64,000 nucleotides of DNA from Sesamum alatum (Eukaryota > Streptophyta > Magnoliopsida > Lamiales > Pedaliaceae): assembly GCA_034509735.1 (NCBI GenBank), contig JACGWO010000008.1:13899864-13963863 (forward strand). The letters run 5' to 3'. A program made the translations under genes and the position numbers. The notes under the pieces are model-generated. The model saw nothing but the letters and a program-made list of their open reading frames with translations, did no database searches and was not told the DNA's origin. Below are positions 11,541 to 23,200 of the stretch, in pieces. How positions within the stretch are numbered: position 1 is the first letter of the stretch; each line of letters starts with the position of its first letter.

Positions 11541-12049
11541 AATTTGGGCAATTTGCCTCCTGATTAGTTTTGACTTTCTGAACATGTGAGCCGATGAGTT
11601 AGGCCGGGTAGGGCATGGCCCCTCCCGATCCGTAGGCGTCTTCTAGGGGTTTTCTTTCCCCTTTTTGTGTTTTCAGGGGTTTTATTTTGCATCCCCTTTT
11701 TGCTAAGATTGGGGTTCCATAGAGTCCCCCTTTTTTATTTTTGATATCCTTCGATGGGGATATTCCTTCCCAGTTTATTATGTTTGTAGGGAGCTTTGCA
11801 ACTTCCCCTGTATACTTTTGTAAAGGGAGTTCTTTCCCTTTTTGCCTTTGTGAAATCAGGGTTTTGTCGTCCCTTGGGGTTTTAAATTCTCATGTGATGT
11901 GCCTCTAAAACTGAATCCAGGATTCATTATGCTCTTGTACATCTCCTTTTGCTCATTATAGCAATAAAAGCTTTTTCGGACGCTTTCTTATTGTAAGATA
12001 ATATATTAGCTAAAAGGAGCCTACGATGCATTCCCTCTTTTAGTTCGTT

Positions 12050-12365
12050 TTATCCTCGTACACAATAAAACTTACTCAAGTTGCCGATGTTCCAGGTATG
12101 AGGAATCTCCTTCTCGTCCATCGATATTAATATGTAGGTACCGTCCCTTATGATCTTCTTTACTTGGTATGGGCTTTCCCACTTTGGGTCTAGCTTTCCG
12201 ACTACTCTTTGTACCTCAACTTTGCGGAGTACTAGATCTCATACTTGCAGTACTCTCTCCTTCACCATCGAATTGAAACGACAAACCATTTTTCTTCCGT
12301 AATTCTCCATTTTGATGTGGGTCACCTGCCTCTTCTCCTTGATCACGTCAAGTTTGAATCTTCGG
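12050..12365 (-). pseudogene. Integrase C-terminal region of the gypsy element
   Basis: On the minus strand the frame reads, in order, segments such as GRKMVCRFNSMVKERV, DLVLRKVEVQRVVGKLDPKW, ESPYQVKKIIRDGTYIL and IPHTWNIGNLSKFY. This is the typical GKLDPKWEGPY-to-WNxxxLKKYY tail of Ty3/gypsy integrase. The catalytic core (zinc finger and D,D35E) is absent upstream. Instead, a fragment of the antisense gene abuts it at about 12370, so pol is deleted and rearranged here. Confidence 0.8.
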
Positions 12366-12369
12366 CCCT

Positions 12370-12735
12370 CTTTTTCTTATTTTCTTATCGCATATTTTTA
12401 TGTTCCCCTTCGCAGACTCCGGCGATTACGGTGGCTATAGTGGAGAAGTACGAGAACATGATAAAGAACCTGGAAGCGGCTTTGTCTTAGCTTAGGGGGT
12501 TACGCTCCCAAGTGGAAAATCTGAATAAGCAATTATCTGAGGAGTCTGGCAAGGCATTGGTTTCCCAAGAGGAAACGAAGGTTTTGAAGGATCAATTGGA
12601 AGAGAGAGATAAGAAGCTAGCCATGATGTCACTAGAGATGGATGCTCTTAGGGTCTCGAATCTTCAATCGTACTCGAAGGGTCGTGAAGAAGGCATTTTG
12701 GCGGGACAGGCTTCAGTGCTTGCATCGATCCACAG
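12370..12735 (+). repeat. Internal duplication, copy 2: antisense-gene fragment lodged between protease and integrase tail
   Basis: It matches 11095-11470 in the same orientation, including the acceptor-like CTTCGCAG and a coiled-coil frame (NLNKQLSEESGKAL then DQLEERDKK). It sits exactly where RT, RNase H and the integrase core should be. The most economical reading is a template switch or recombination between two elements or two RNA copies that lost pol and gained this fragment. Confidence 0.75.
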
Positions 12736-12774
12736 AAACCTTCCAGATCCCCACTCAAAAACATCGTCGCTCCT

Positions 12775-13311
12775 TCACAGGAAATGAACGAGTTTTTTTA
12801 ATTCCTCGTGGGGCAAACTTCCCCCAACTTGCAGAGATTTGTTCTCGTCTTGAAGATCTATCTGGACATCTTGCATGTGGCTAATAGGCTCCATTCGCTC
12901 TGTTTTGTTTTCCTGCGTGCCACCATCCATCAAGTTCAGAGCATGGCACCTACATTCTTGCGCGCGCCTTTGATCCCCTCTGACCTCTCCTGCCTCCATA
13001 TTCGTTGGGAATTTTATTTTTAAGAACGAGGTGGACACCACGGCCCTGCCAGCATTTAGTATAGGTCTTCCTATGATAATGTTATAGCTTGATCGGGGCG
13101 AGTCTATGATCACAAACCGTGCCATGTGCATCCTTATTCTGGGCTCTTCCCCTAATGATATGGGGAGGGTTATTTCACTGATCGTCCTTATAGTGCTTCC
13201 TTCAAATCCCATGAGCGTGATGGTTTGCGTGTCTATCGCGTTTTCATTCAACCCCATCTCCCGGAACGCACTTAAAAAAAGGATGTCAACCGAGCTGCCG
13301 CTATCCACCAA
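12775..13311 (-). pseudogene. Gypsy aspartic protease region
   Basis: The frame opens with VDSGSSVDILF, the retropepsin active-site motif (DSGS), in the context typical of Tat-lineage pol (AFREMGL and then GFEGS). The later YNIIIGRPILN stretch is the second conserved protease segment. The protease would cleave the Gag-Pol polyprotein. The frame is open for 178 codons but ends where the antisense-gene fragment begins, so no reverse transcriptase follows. A further upstream part toward gag is broken by stops. Confidence 0.85.
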
Positions 13312-13500
13312 TATCCTTCATACTTCTACATTTGAGATAATTGTCGTTATTACTACGGCGTCTTTGTGTGGGAACTTGATACCGCGCCGATCCTCATCCA
13401 AGAATACCAACGGTGTTTCCTCCAAATTATTGGCCTGATCTCGTAGGACACTTGCCACTAGGACCCTGGATACCTCCTGTATGTTGCGGTTTCGAGATAC

Positions 13501-14910
13501 CTAGTGAGCCTCCATATGCTCCCCCTCGATAACATTGACCACTTTCTGACATGGCCAAGGCCCATTATCGGGCTCTTCGTTATGCATTCCAGTTTCATCC
13601 GTTGCCTTTTTTCTCCCATACGGCTTTAGTTCGTCATTACTTTGAACGTATTGCCCCAGGTATCCTTTTAGGACCAACTTCCAATTTCTTCCTTTAGGTG
13701 GCGACATTCCTCCGTGGTATGCCCCCTATCCTTGTGGAAGTTACAGAACTTAGACGATTTCTGACGCTCTTCGTTTTCCCTGAGTCTGTGCAGCAATCTT
13801 ACATGCCCACTTTTCTCTAGGTTCCTCAAGGTTTGAGTTCGAGAAATGTTCAGCACAGTATATGCTTCTCGCCGAATTCAGCGAGCGTTCGGGGGGTCTT
13901 CAAACCTTTTCCTTGGGCTCCCCCGCTCTCGTCCCACCCCAAGCGGCGGGTTCCTTTGAATTTTCTCGACTCCTCAATGAGGATAAACTTTTTGGCTCGG
14001 GCTAAGAGTTCGTCCCAACTAGCCATGGGTTCCCTTATGAGTGAGTCGACTAACCTTCCATTCCTTAGACCCTGAGCTATTATCCCTAATAATAATTCTG
14101 GGTTGATATCTTGCGCATCCAGTATTTCGTCAGCAAATCTCTACATGTATCTTCTTAATGGCTCTCCGTCTTCTTAGACTATAATAAAGAGATGGCCCAA
14201 GCCTTTCGCTATAGCTTGTTTCCCGCAAAATGGTGTATGAAGCTTCGAGCTAGCTGCTCGAATTCTCTGATGGACCCGGGGCTTAACCGTGAGAACCTTG
14301 TCTGGGCTCGGCCCACCAAGGTGGTCCAGAATATTTTGCACAAGAGCGAATCACTCGGGTTGATAAGGTCCATGGCCGCGATAAACTGATCGATGTGATC
14401 CCTAGGATCTCCCCCGTAACTAGCCAACTGAGGTATTCTCACCCTCATGGGCATCGGTTCTTCTATGATTATTTTGGCGAAAGGGATGCCCCTCTTCATG
14501 CTGGGTTTAGGTAGTAGTTGTTCCCGCAGGCCTTGAACCTCCTTTCACAAAGCTTCAACGTCTGCATTTCCGGAGCCAATTCCATCCCTTTGCGGTTGTT
14601 GGGTCAGAGGAGCCTGGCTACTACCCGTGGAGTCACGAGGCGCCTCTTCCTCTCATAAGGGTCCTCGAAGGCTTGGGTGGTGCAAATTACCTTTCTGATA
14701 TCCTATCCATCGGGAGGGCTGCCCTTGCCCCCTTTCTGTTGCCTCCTCTAGCATTCTATCTAAGTCTTCCATTTTTACGTAGTGGGACTCGAAATTGTTG
14801 CAGGAGGACTCGTCCCCTCCTGTCGTACCGTTCCCCTGGTTGGAAGTCGATGAGGCCCTCATACTCGTCCCCTCTACTCCCTTCAACCTGAACGACTCCT
14901 GCCTTTTCAT
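13501..14910 (-). pseudogene. Gypsy Gag, broken
   Basis: Three minus-strand blocks make up Gag. The first (14910-14653) is a hydrophilic N-terminus. The second (14499-14209) contains VRIPQLASYGGDPRDHIDQF and REFEQLARSFIHHFAG, typical of the retrotransposon Gag capsid domain. The third (13856-13501) contains a zinc-knuckle-like CNFHKDRGHTTEEC. Stops and frameshifts separate the blocks, so no full Gag is made. Gag forms the particle that packages the element's RNA. Confidence 0.8.
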
Positions 14911-14933
14911 ATTCTCATATCGGTGAGGTTCCC

Positions 14934-14948
14934 ACAGACGGCGCCAGC
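14934..14948 (-). promoter_or_regulatory. Primer binding site of the gypsy element
   Basis: Directly inside the 5' LTR, the minus strand reads TGGCGCCGTCTGTGGG, the TGGCGCC-type primer site common in plant Ty3/gypsy elements. It marks where a host tRNA would prime minus-strand DNA synthesis. I do not assign the exact tRNA. Confidence 0.65.
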
Positions 14949-15641
14949 TGATGTGGAATTACAAGAACCTCAGGCTAGGATCTAGATACGCGAAAGACAA
15001 AAGCGCCCTTTTGTTCCTTTTTTTCTCAGTTTTTTTCCTTCTTTCTATTTTTCTGCCCCTCTGAGGTTACCAGCTTGGGGTATTTATAGGATGCATTTGG
15101 TTTTTTGTTAGGCGGGTGAGTATAATGATTCCCTCGGACTTCGTAGGATAGATGGATTTTGCGGGTCTTTTTAGCGGTTAGGAACCTAAGTTGTTCCTCA
15201 TAGAAATTTCTCCCGGGGTTGTTTTCGTATGCTTTGCGAGCTCCCTGAGCTGAGTTATTTCTCCTCGTATTGGTTTTCATCAAGCGGACACGACATTTTT
15301 TGGATAAGATCTAGGCTAGATTTAGTAGCTTTGCCTAGGATCTTTTGAGGGATTCCCGTATCCTTAGGGGAAATCTGGGGCAAATCTTAGGATTGCGTGC
15401 AATATTTCTGGGCGATTCTCGTGCCTCGAGACGAGTACGAGGGTTATCCTCATCGCCTCGTCTCGACTTCCCGAATGCTCTCGAGGATGAATTCGCCTCA
15501 GCCCTTTTTTCCCGCGTCTTTTGGCTATAGTGCTTTCGTAGGATTTTTTCACCTAAAGTCGATTCTTCGATTGCCTTGTTCACTTACCCTCGTAGCCTTC
15601 GAGGTACCTACCCTTGTAGCCTTCGAGCTTCTTACCCATCA
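14949..15641 (-). repeat. 5' LTR of the gypsy element (element on minus strand)
   Basis: It starts TGATGTGGAATTAC and ends TTCTTACCCATCA in plus coordinates, pairing with 7047-7731. It is followed by ACACA and then Helitron sequence. Open frames inside it on either strand have no domain similarity and are ignored. Confidence 0.85.
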
Positions 15642-15646
15642 ACACA

Positions 15647-17097
15647 TAAATTTGGCAAATTATATATCAAAAAGTTTATAGATTGCCTAAGGACTCGCTA
15701 AGAAAAAATACTCATAAACAAATTATTATGTTGGAACTTCTTTATCATTTTTTTTATAATATGCACTTCAAATTTTTGAAGGTTTAATGAAGATTGGGCC
15801 CCACAAAAATTGATTTCCTTAACTCGATCAAGCATATTTAAAATATCCAGGTCACTAAAAATCTCAAATGATAAATAGATTTGGATATGTGATTATAGAC
15901 CTCATGATGGTGTAAGAATTTTAATTTTTTTATTACTTAATAAATATTAGAAAATGTTTTAGTTCAATATGATTATGTAATTTAATGCAAAGGTAAAAAA
16001 AAAACTGCATTGTTGGTCGTGATGAGAAAATTGATATTGATAACATATGGTAGGAAACATGCAATCAATGTGGACATAGTTGCCAACCTTATCATGGGGA
16101 AACAGTTTGTGTCAGATGCAATGATGTTGCTGATGAATCTATTATGTACTATTTTTCATATTATTTACTTATATCATTTAATTATTTTATTTGATATTAA
16201 ATAACTTATTTTGCAATTACAGTTTTTGAATTCATCTTAGAGTGAAAGATAGCAGTAGTGGTATCGATTTGAAATTGTTGAAGAAACAAGTCAAATATAT
16301 ATTTCGGAATCAAATTATTTATAATTTTAAAACTTTGGAAGAAAGGGTAAATAACAACCCTATTTTGAGACACAAATGATATTTCAAATGTACTAATGGT
16401 TTAGCATGACATATTATGTTAGTAGGAAAATCATAGAAAACTGTTATAAGACCACATCAATTTATTCATAGGTTGCATGCATACATTTATTGTTAATGTA
16501 TCACCAATTTTCGCAAGGCCAAATGATCATTGTTTAGTGAATTTTATTTTACTTGTTGATTGGTGTGAAAAGTGTTGTCATCTTTCAAATAGATTGAGTC
16601 TTCTGAATAAGTAAATTGTAAGTATTTATGATTATATTTCATTTAATGAAAAGTGTAAAGTTTAAATTTTCAAAGAAAATTTATTTAATCTAAATTTATA
16701 TTTGTCATTTGTTTTCTAAATTTACCATAATAAAATATTTTGAGGATATATTATATAACCATCCGATTCACTATTTTTTTTCCGCATTTATAGGTTTGAA
16801 TGTCCGGATGTTGATTTCATTGTCATCGGTCGAATTGATATTTGGGTGGCCTTTTGATTTTTATGTAACATATAAAACATATTGTATTAATTTGCTATTG
16901 TACTTATATTTAATTCTTTAATAATATTTCATTAATTTATGTAAGTCTATTTTGCTTTAAATCTTATTAATATTAATGCATTATAATTTAAAAAAGTTAA
17001 TTTTACTATTATCCATCTAATTTATAATTCTTTTAGACTGACTTTCATATACTTTAAAAAATTTATACAGTATTATTGTAATCATAATTAAATTAAC
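15647..17097 (+). pseudogene. Helitron RPA-like gene, C-terminal exons with zinc finger, copy A
   Basis: After the gypsy element the RPA-like gene resumes. The stretch at 16004-16150 reads CIVGRDEKIDIDNIW, a stop, then CNQCGHSCQPYHGETVCVRC. This is the C-terminal zinc-finger region of RPA70, with CxxC...CxxC cysteines intact. The next exon (near 16235-16420) gives RVKDSSSGIDLKLLKKQ and TLEERVNNNPILRH. In a live Helitron this domain completes a single-strand DNA-binding protein. Stops show it is inactive. Copy B has the same exons at 31905-32330. Confidence 0.75.
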
Positions 17098-17123
17098 CCA
17101 TACATAGCACGAGCCCACACTAG
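17098..17123 (+). mobile_element. Helitron 3' terminus, copy A
   Basis: A degraded hairpin (CCCA TACATAGCA CGAG region) is followed after about ten bases by CTAG at 17120-17123 and then T, the canonical Helitron end. Copy B keeps a perfect hairpin at the same place, supporting the assignment. Confidence 0.75.
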
Positions 17124-17452
17124 TATAAAGAAATTCAAGGAAATTTCTTATATGCTAAGCTTCGCAATAGTATAAAATAAAGTTTGAAAAATACAGTCCT
17201 AAAAAATTTTAAATAGATTCAATTTTGATTCTCCTTAAAAAAACAGAAAAAAATCTTAAATATACTAATTTAATAATATATGTATTCAACGGTAAAACTT
17301 AGGAGAGCATTTCTACTGAGGCAGAATAAGAAAGAGACAAATCAAAGATACAATGTGAATCAAACAATGTGATGTGAATGTAATTAGATGTCACCAACCA
17401 ATAATGGGTTGATAGTCTTAATAATAGGTGATAGTTGATACCTATGACTACA

Positions 17453-18354
17453 CACTACCAAAAAAAAATAAAAATTGCTACATTATAAATAAATACGACT
17501 TAAAAATTATGTTGAATTAATACTATTAATTACTGTCAAACAAAATTAATACAAAAATTTAAATTTTAACCACGATCAACTTATATTTGCCATGATTTTT
17601 AACTATGATCAAAATATTTGCAATGATTTTAACTATAATCAATATTTTGATCTTATTTGTAAAAATAACTATTAATAGTTTTTGTTGAAATGTGGTTAAT
17701 TTCTATTTGTCATTTTTTTTTATCGTAGTAATTAATTGTAGCAAAAAAAATGTATCTCTTCTAATGATCACATAAATAAAGAGTTACATGCAACAGCTAG
17801 AAAAATAAGTACAAGTTGTTTATTTAGTATTTTTCATAGGGATAAATTATAAAAGACCTAATAAATAATAAATTAATACATAATATATATACTTTTTTTC
17901 ATCTCTAATTTATCATTTTTGTTTCTTTCGAGAATGTGCAACACTGAAACTTTTAATTTCCAACAAATGGTGTTTCTCTTGGCCTAAAACAATCCTCTCA
18001 ACTAAAATAATAATGTAATTATGCACTAAATCTTTAATCATTATTTTTAGAGTAAATTCCATTGATCTCCCTTAAATTTATAATTATTGATATTCCCTTT
18101 AAGCTGACGTCAACCTAACAATAAACTTATTTTATTAGCTTTTAGTAGGATGACATCAAGATTTTGTACTAAATTATCCAAAATGTCATGTGGTAAAAAC
18201 ATTCGCCATAACTTTTAGCGATGGCAATATTTTCGCCACCCTCGCAAAAACCACGGTCAACTGTTGCGTGGTCGTGATTAATGACTATTCGCTATGACTA
18301 TTTAGTATTAACCATGGCAATTAGTCATAGTTAAATGTCATATTTTTTGTAGTG
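17453..18354. mobile_element. CACTA-type non-autonomous element
   Basis: The left end CACTACCAAAAAAAAATA and right end ATTTTTTGTAGTG are inverted. The interior is rich in repeated 'accatgatc/tgatcaaaat' words, typical of CACTA-derived MITEs. Copy B has the left part (from about 33492), but its right part is lost to another insertion. No coding region. A clear 3-bp target duplication is not visible. Confidence 0.55.
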
Positions 18355-18768
18355 CGTGTATATAAAATAACTTTTGAATTTTTTAAAATATATTATAAAT
18401 AAAAAAAATTATAATTAAAAAAATAAAGATAAAAACAATTTAAGAATATTATTAATACAATAAAAAAAATATTGATATAGTGGTGTTACAAACTGCCATC
18501 TATGAGTAAAAAATACGTCTTTTTCTATTATTATAAATTATATGTTATAGATTATAGATTTCACGACATGCAAAGGTATATCGTAAATTAGTATACGTAC
18601 ACACTTACCAAACATTTGACCTCACATTCCTAAATAAATAAAGTAAGAAGGTCAAATATTTATGGGTTGTTGATGGAAACAAGTTGCAGCAAATATATGC
18701 GACTAAGGTTTTGGAGATTGTTCATACTCTACTCTGCCCAAATTCAAATGTTCAACCCTTTCTTTTTA

Positions 18769-19043
18769 GGGATAATTATATATACGCTATCTATATTATG
18801 GTATGTTTACATAAATTAATTATATTTTAGATAATTATGGCAATCAGAAATGTTAATGTTATTTTACAACAATTATCCTCTATTTTTTACAAAATTATAC
18901 CTACACTTCCCGAAATCGTTAACATAATTATACAAATTACCCCTGCCTTTTGACTGTTAGGGGTGGTTTTTGTAATTATGGAAAAGGCATGGGTGGTTTA
19001 ATATAAATAAATTATAGTTCAAGGGTGTAAATGTAACTATCTC
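18769..19043. mobile_element. Mutator-type MITE, present in both duplication copies
   Basis: The ends GGGATAATTATAT... and ...AATGTAACTATCTC are inverted repeats, flanked by exact 9-bp duplications TTCTTTTTA (18760-18768 and 19044-19052). The length is 275 bp with no coding capacity. The same element at the same site occurs in copy B (36579-36838), so it inserted before the duplication. Confidence 0.85.
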
Positions 19044-20024
19044 TTCTTTTTATGGTAAAAATGTTACTTCTTATCCATTAAATTTATTATGTTTATCCAG
19101 AATATATATCAGAAGAATATATATTACTTTCTTTTGGCTTGATTAATTATTATAATTAATAAATAATCCTAAACTAATACTAAGGAATCATAATGTGCAA
19201 CGATTATTAATCAATGTTTCTATAAACGAGGACCAAAGGTCAGTCCTAACTAATCTAAATCGTGGTGACATTTTGAAAAACGGTAAAAACTTAAACTTTC
19301 GCATTGATATTTGTATTGATGAATGTATTTAATTTTTATAGTTTAATATATCTAATGATGTTATTATTTGCTTTTATTTTAAAAAAATCCATGCAAAAAT
19401 CAGCTCCGAAAAAAAACAATTCCCAAGAATGTGTTAAAATCTAATGTCTTAAAACAAAGGGTAGACTACAGTGTGTTAGTGACACTATGTGCGATTAGGT
19501 CTAATTAAACAAATACTTCACATCCTTTTATAAAATTATAAGTATACTGTCTTAGTGGGTGTTAATGTAATATATATCAAGAAATGTTTCGTATAAAATT
19601 TCACCATTAAATAAGAGGTTTACTTATAATTACCGTTACAATTTGATAATTATATCGTAATTTTGCAAAAAAATAAAATATTTCTTTGTAATTACACCAA
19701 ACTGAGAAATGTCAATTTAATTACGCTCAAAAAGAAAACGTGGTTACGACTTGAGATTGCAGTGTCAGACACTTAATAAGATTTGGCCTATAAAGCTTTC
19801 AACAAGAGTAGCCTAATACTCTTTTCCTCAAAGACATTTTCTTAATTGATCAATAAACTTGCAGATCAATTATTATTTCTTTATTTATTTATTATAATTC
19901 TACGTTGGACTGTGTCCAGAATCAAATCTCAATGTTGTAGTCACTGGATCGGACGGCTGTAATAAATTGAGGTGTGAATATGTAGAGAATTCTATTAATT
20001 TCTTGAAAATAATTTTCAGATGGG
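19044..20024. other. Flanking DNA at the end of copy A
   Basis: AT-rich sequence shared with 36839-38168 of copy B. No gene is recognised. A conserved short stretch (19915-20024, matching 38060-38168) reads in copy B as an open frame of 69 codons (38055-38264) with no known domain. Confidence 0.5.
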
Positions 20025-21670
20025 AAGTTGTCACAGTTGAAAAGTAGTTTTACCCTTGTTGTCATATTCTCCAGAGTCTTGATAGATTATTTAAGGATCG
20101 TCTATTCAAAGACAACATCAGATCCTTGAATTTTGTGTTTTGTTTTACATCAATGAGTGAGAAGGTTAATACCTCAGTTCAAGATGATAGAGAACCATCA
20201 TGTTTTAAGATACCTGATAAAAATTATGATCGAATTGGATCTTCACTTCCACCACCTGGTCGTATGAACAGTTTGGTTCAATTGTATATTGGGATAATTA
20301 CATTTACACCCCTAACCTATGGTCTATTTACACAAACCACCCTAGCCTTTTAAATAATTACACATACACCCACTAGAATGTAAGCATCATTTACACAAAT
20401 CACCCCTATTGTTTTAGAAAATACACTTACACACCTCAAGAGCATCGACATTATTACAAAGCTACCCTTATTTTTTGGTGATTAAGGGTGGTTTTTGTAA
20501 TTATGCAAAAGGCAAGGGTGGTTTGTGCAAATAGACTATAGGTCAGGGGGTGTAAATGTAATTATCCCTTGTATATTTGCAACGCAGCAAATGAAGGTCG
20601 CAACCGATTGAGAATCTTACAAGATGGTAACTAGTTGAGGGTCTTAAAATTATGTTGGATAGTGAAAATCCTTATGTTCAAGTATTTCCTAATGCAAGAG
20701 ATGCATTGCAGCACGACATTGGTTTGAATTTGTAGCTATGTATCTTGCACTCAAGGAGAAATAGGCAATACATTTAATCAATTGCGTTAATTGTTGGAGA
20801 TGATACTAAGGTTGTTGGATGGTGTGACATTATGGTCTGCAAAAATGATGGGTACTTGAAACCAATTAGTAAAACGCTCCCATCATATACACCACTTCAA
20901 TATCCATTACCCCTTCCATATGGAATTTATAGTTGGAGAATTGGTAACCCTTGCAACACAAACTCAGAACAATCAAGAAATGAAAAAGTCTCCATGAGAG
21001 AGTTTTGGGCTTTTCGGTTCCAACATAGATAATCAAAAGAGAGTGATACTTTTGCTTGGGATGGGGTTCTGTTTAACCAACTAGTTGTTGATTGGTTGAA
21101 CAACAAATGTTAAATTACATAAGATCACATCAAATTAAAACGCATGGAAATTTGTATCAAGGTCTAGAAGATGTTATCGTCACAGGGAACAGATGTTGGT
21201 GCAATTGGAAAAAGCATTGTATTGTCATAATCTTTTATAGGAGGTCCACGTAATATGAAGCAACACTATGAAAATTCTACAGTCATATATGTAGAGCAAT
21301 TGGACCTCCTGACTTTTTCATTACATTCATATGTAATTCTAATTGGCCGATTTATTTGTGTCATATAGGTGTAGATATGATCCCCAAAATATTGTGATGA
21401 TTAAAGGGATGGAAATGACAACAGGTGGATTGTTCCATACAACTGTGACCTTCTTGTGTTGTTTAACGTGAACATAAATGTTGAGAAATGTGCGTCTCCA
21501 AAATTGATGAAGTATGTGTACAAGTACATGTGTAAGAGCACTGATCGGGCTATAATTGTTATTGAAAATAATATGAAAAATCTCATAATAATGAGTAGAG
21601 GTACAAACATGTTGATGAAATTAAACAGTATTTGGACTATCGTTATGTATAAGCTATTGAATCATATTGG
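20025..21670 (+). pseudogene. Helitron Rep, decayed, copy B
   Basis: Copy B reaches further 5' than copy A. At 20100-20290 it encodes SLNFVFCFTSMSEKV and RIGSSLPPPG, the conserved N-terminal region of plant Helitron polyproteins. The frame is split by a MITE (20291-20568) and continues with KNDGYLKPISKTLPSYTPLQ (20832-20895) and VSMREFWAFRFQ. About 510 bp that include the HUH motif in copy A are deleted near 21347. The tyrosine motif survives as YVYKYMCKSTDRA (21510-21548). Stops and frameshifts are present. Confidence 0.88.
20291..20568. mobile_element. Mutator-type MITE inside Helitron Rep
   Basis: Inverted ends GGGATAATTACATTTACACC and its complement are flanked by exact 9-bp duplications TTGTATATT (20282-20290 and 20569-20577). 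Removing the element and one duplication restores Helitron sequence. It belongs to the same family as the copies at 18769, 36579 and 56903. Confidence 0.9.
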
Positions 21671-22959
21671 AGAATTTACGAATTTGAGCTGCATAGACAT
21701 AGTCCAACTATTGAACATTTACAATACTATTTGCAAAATCAGCAGTTTGTGGTATTCCGTGACGAAGATCATTTGTATAACATTGTCAATTGTGTATTCA
21801 TGGTACAATGTTAATTAAATGGTTTAACGCAAACAAAAAGTGTATGGAAGCAAGATCATTGATTTATGTGGAGTTTCCTACTGCTTGGGATTGGAAGCAG
21901 GCTACAAAGGAGTGGGTCATGAAAAACTATAGTAAATTTATTGATAGGTTGTCTTATGCACATTCAAGTTTTGGAGAAAAATACGTTTTGCACATGCTAA
22001 TCTATAAAGTTCACATAGCTCCATGTTTTTAGCATTTAAGAACTTTTAATGGGATTATATATCCTACATTAAGCAAGCTTGTGTAGCTCGTCGTTTTTTA
22101 GATGAGGATAATGAATTGCATGAAAATTTATCTAAAGCATTAACTTGGGCATCCTCAATTAAACTTCGAAACATATTTTCTACCATGATTATGTTTTCAA
22201 ACATAACAAATTATGCTAACTCATAGTAACGACATTGGAGGGTTATGGTGGATGATTTGCATCATATAGTTAGATGAGATTTAATGGACACCATTATACA
22301 TCTAACTGATGAAGAGTTGAAGGGTTGGATGCGTCAAGAAACTGAATGTATACTTAACAGAAATTGAAAGTTACTTGCAGACTTTCCTCCTATGTCCCAA
22401 TCATCTTCTAGATCCTTTGGCCACTAAAACATTGACTTATAACGGAAGAGCTTCAATATGATAGCACTATGAAAGAACAATTATTTCACTCATACTTTAA
22501 TGGTTTGAATGATGATCGCTTGAGAGTTTATAATACTATAATTGAAGCATACGAGAGCAAATGTGGTTGACCTTTTATGTAAATGATAGTGGGGGAACTA
22601 GGAAGACATATTTGTCAAAGACAATAACCGCAAAATTCAAAATCTTAAAAAAATTGTCTTATCAGTTGCATCATCTGAAATCGCAGCATTGTTGTTATTA
22701 GGAACAAGAACAACACACTCGTGTTTCAAGATTCCATTTGATTTGGATTAATCATCACCTTGTTCTATCAACATAAACTTTGATTTAGCTCAATTAATTC
22801 AAGAGGCTTCATTGATAATTTGGGATGAGGCGCCTATCATGCATCGACATGATTTTCAAGTAGTGAATAAGGCTCTAAAAGACCTATTAAAAGGAACAAA
22901 GAATTTTTTTTTCTAATAAGCCTTTTGGTCGAAAATTATGCATCTTAGGTGGAGATTTT
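21671..22959 (+). pseudogene. Helitron PIF1-like helicase, N-terminal part, decayed, copy B
   Basis: Blocks include KWFNANKKCMEARSLIYVEFPT (21812-21880, here split to motif level) and WKQATKEWVMKNYSKF. A Walker A segment follows at about 22575-22615 (NDSGGTRKTYLSK). The same GGTRKT change is seen in copy A, so the ATP-binding loop was damaged before the duplication. The frame is interrupted at 22960 by the copia element and resumes at 28033. Confidence 0.8.
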
Positions 22960-23200
22960 TGTAGAGAAAAAGGATTCTATTTCAACATCTTAGTGAGCAG
23001 TAAAATGTTAGTATTTAAAAACAACTACGTGCCTAATTAGGAAGTTTAGCCTCTAAAACAATCCCAAGAAATTTGGGATCAAATCCCTATAAATCAGGAA
23101 TAAACTAATCTAAACGGTAAGAAGATAAACCATAAGAACTGTACAATATATACTTGTTGTATAAAGGATGTATAGAGGATAACTCACCAGATTTCCAACA
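22960..23200 (-). repeat. 3' LTR of the older copia element
   Basis: 241 bp, ending ATTTCCAACA in plus coordinates. On the minus strand it starts TGTTGGAAATCTGG, right after the polypurine tract TTGAGGGGAGG (complement of 23201-23211). Confidence 0.9.

Larger units (their letters stand above)
7047..15641 (-). mobile_element. Ty3/gypsy LTR retrotransposon, Tat-like, lacking RT, inserted in the Helitron
   Basis: Two LTRs (7047-7731 and 14949-15641) flank the element, with an exact 5-bp target duplication ACACA at 7042-7046 and 15642-15646. The uninterrupted site survives in copy B near 30430 (ATATACACATAAG). Minus-strand coding order is gag (14910 to 13501), aspartic protease (13311 to 12775) and integrase C-terminus (about 12365 to 12050). 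Reverse transcriptase, RNase H and the integrase core are missing. The region toward the 3' LTR carries an antisense (plus-strand) gene, as in Tat-type elements. A further LTR-like insert lies at 9372-11031. The element could only have moved with help from a relative. Confidence 0.88.
1030..20024. repeat. Copy A of a direct segmental duplication
   Basis: Positions 1030-4015, 5744-7046 and 15647-20024 align collinearly with copy B at 20578-38168, including non-transposon flank beyond the Helitron end. Shared landmarks include the RPA-like zinc finger, the Helitron terminus, a MITE with the same insertion site (18769-19043 and 36579-36838), and the last stretch ending in TTTTCAGATGGG at 20024 and 38168. 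Copy A is interrupted by an Athila-like fragment and a gypsy element that copy B lacks. The left breakpoint lies near 1030, the point in copy B where a MITE target duplication ends. Confidence 0.85.

Noticed and set aside
15026..15681. Several open frames on both strands inside the gypsy LTR
   Set aside because: They overlap each other on opposite strands, lie within an LTR, and have no domain.
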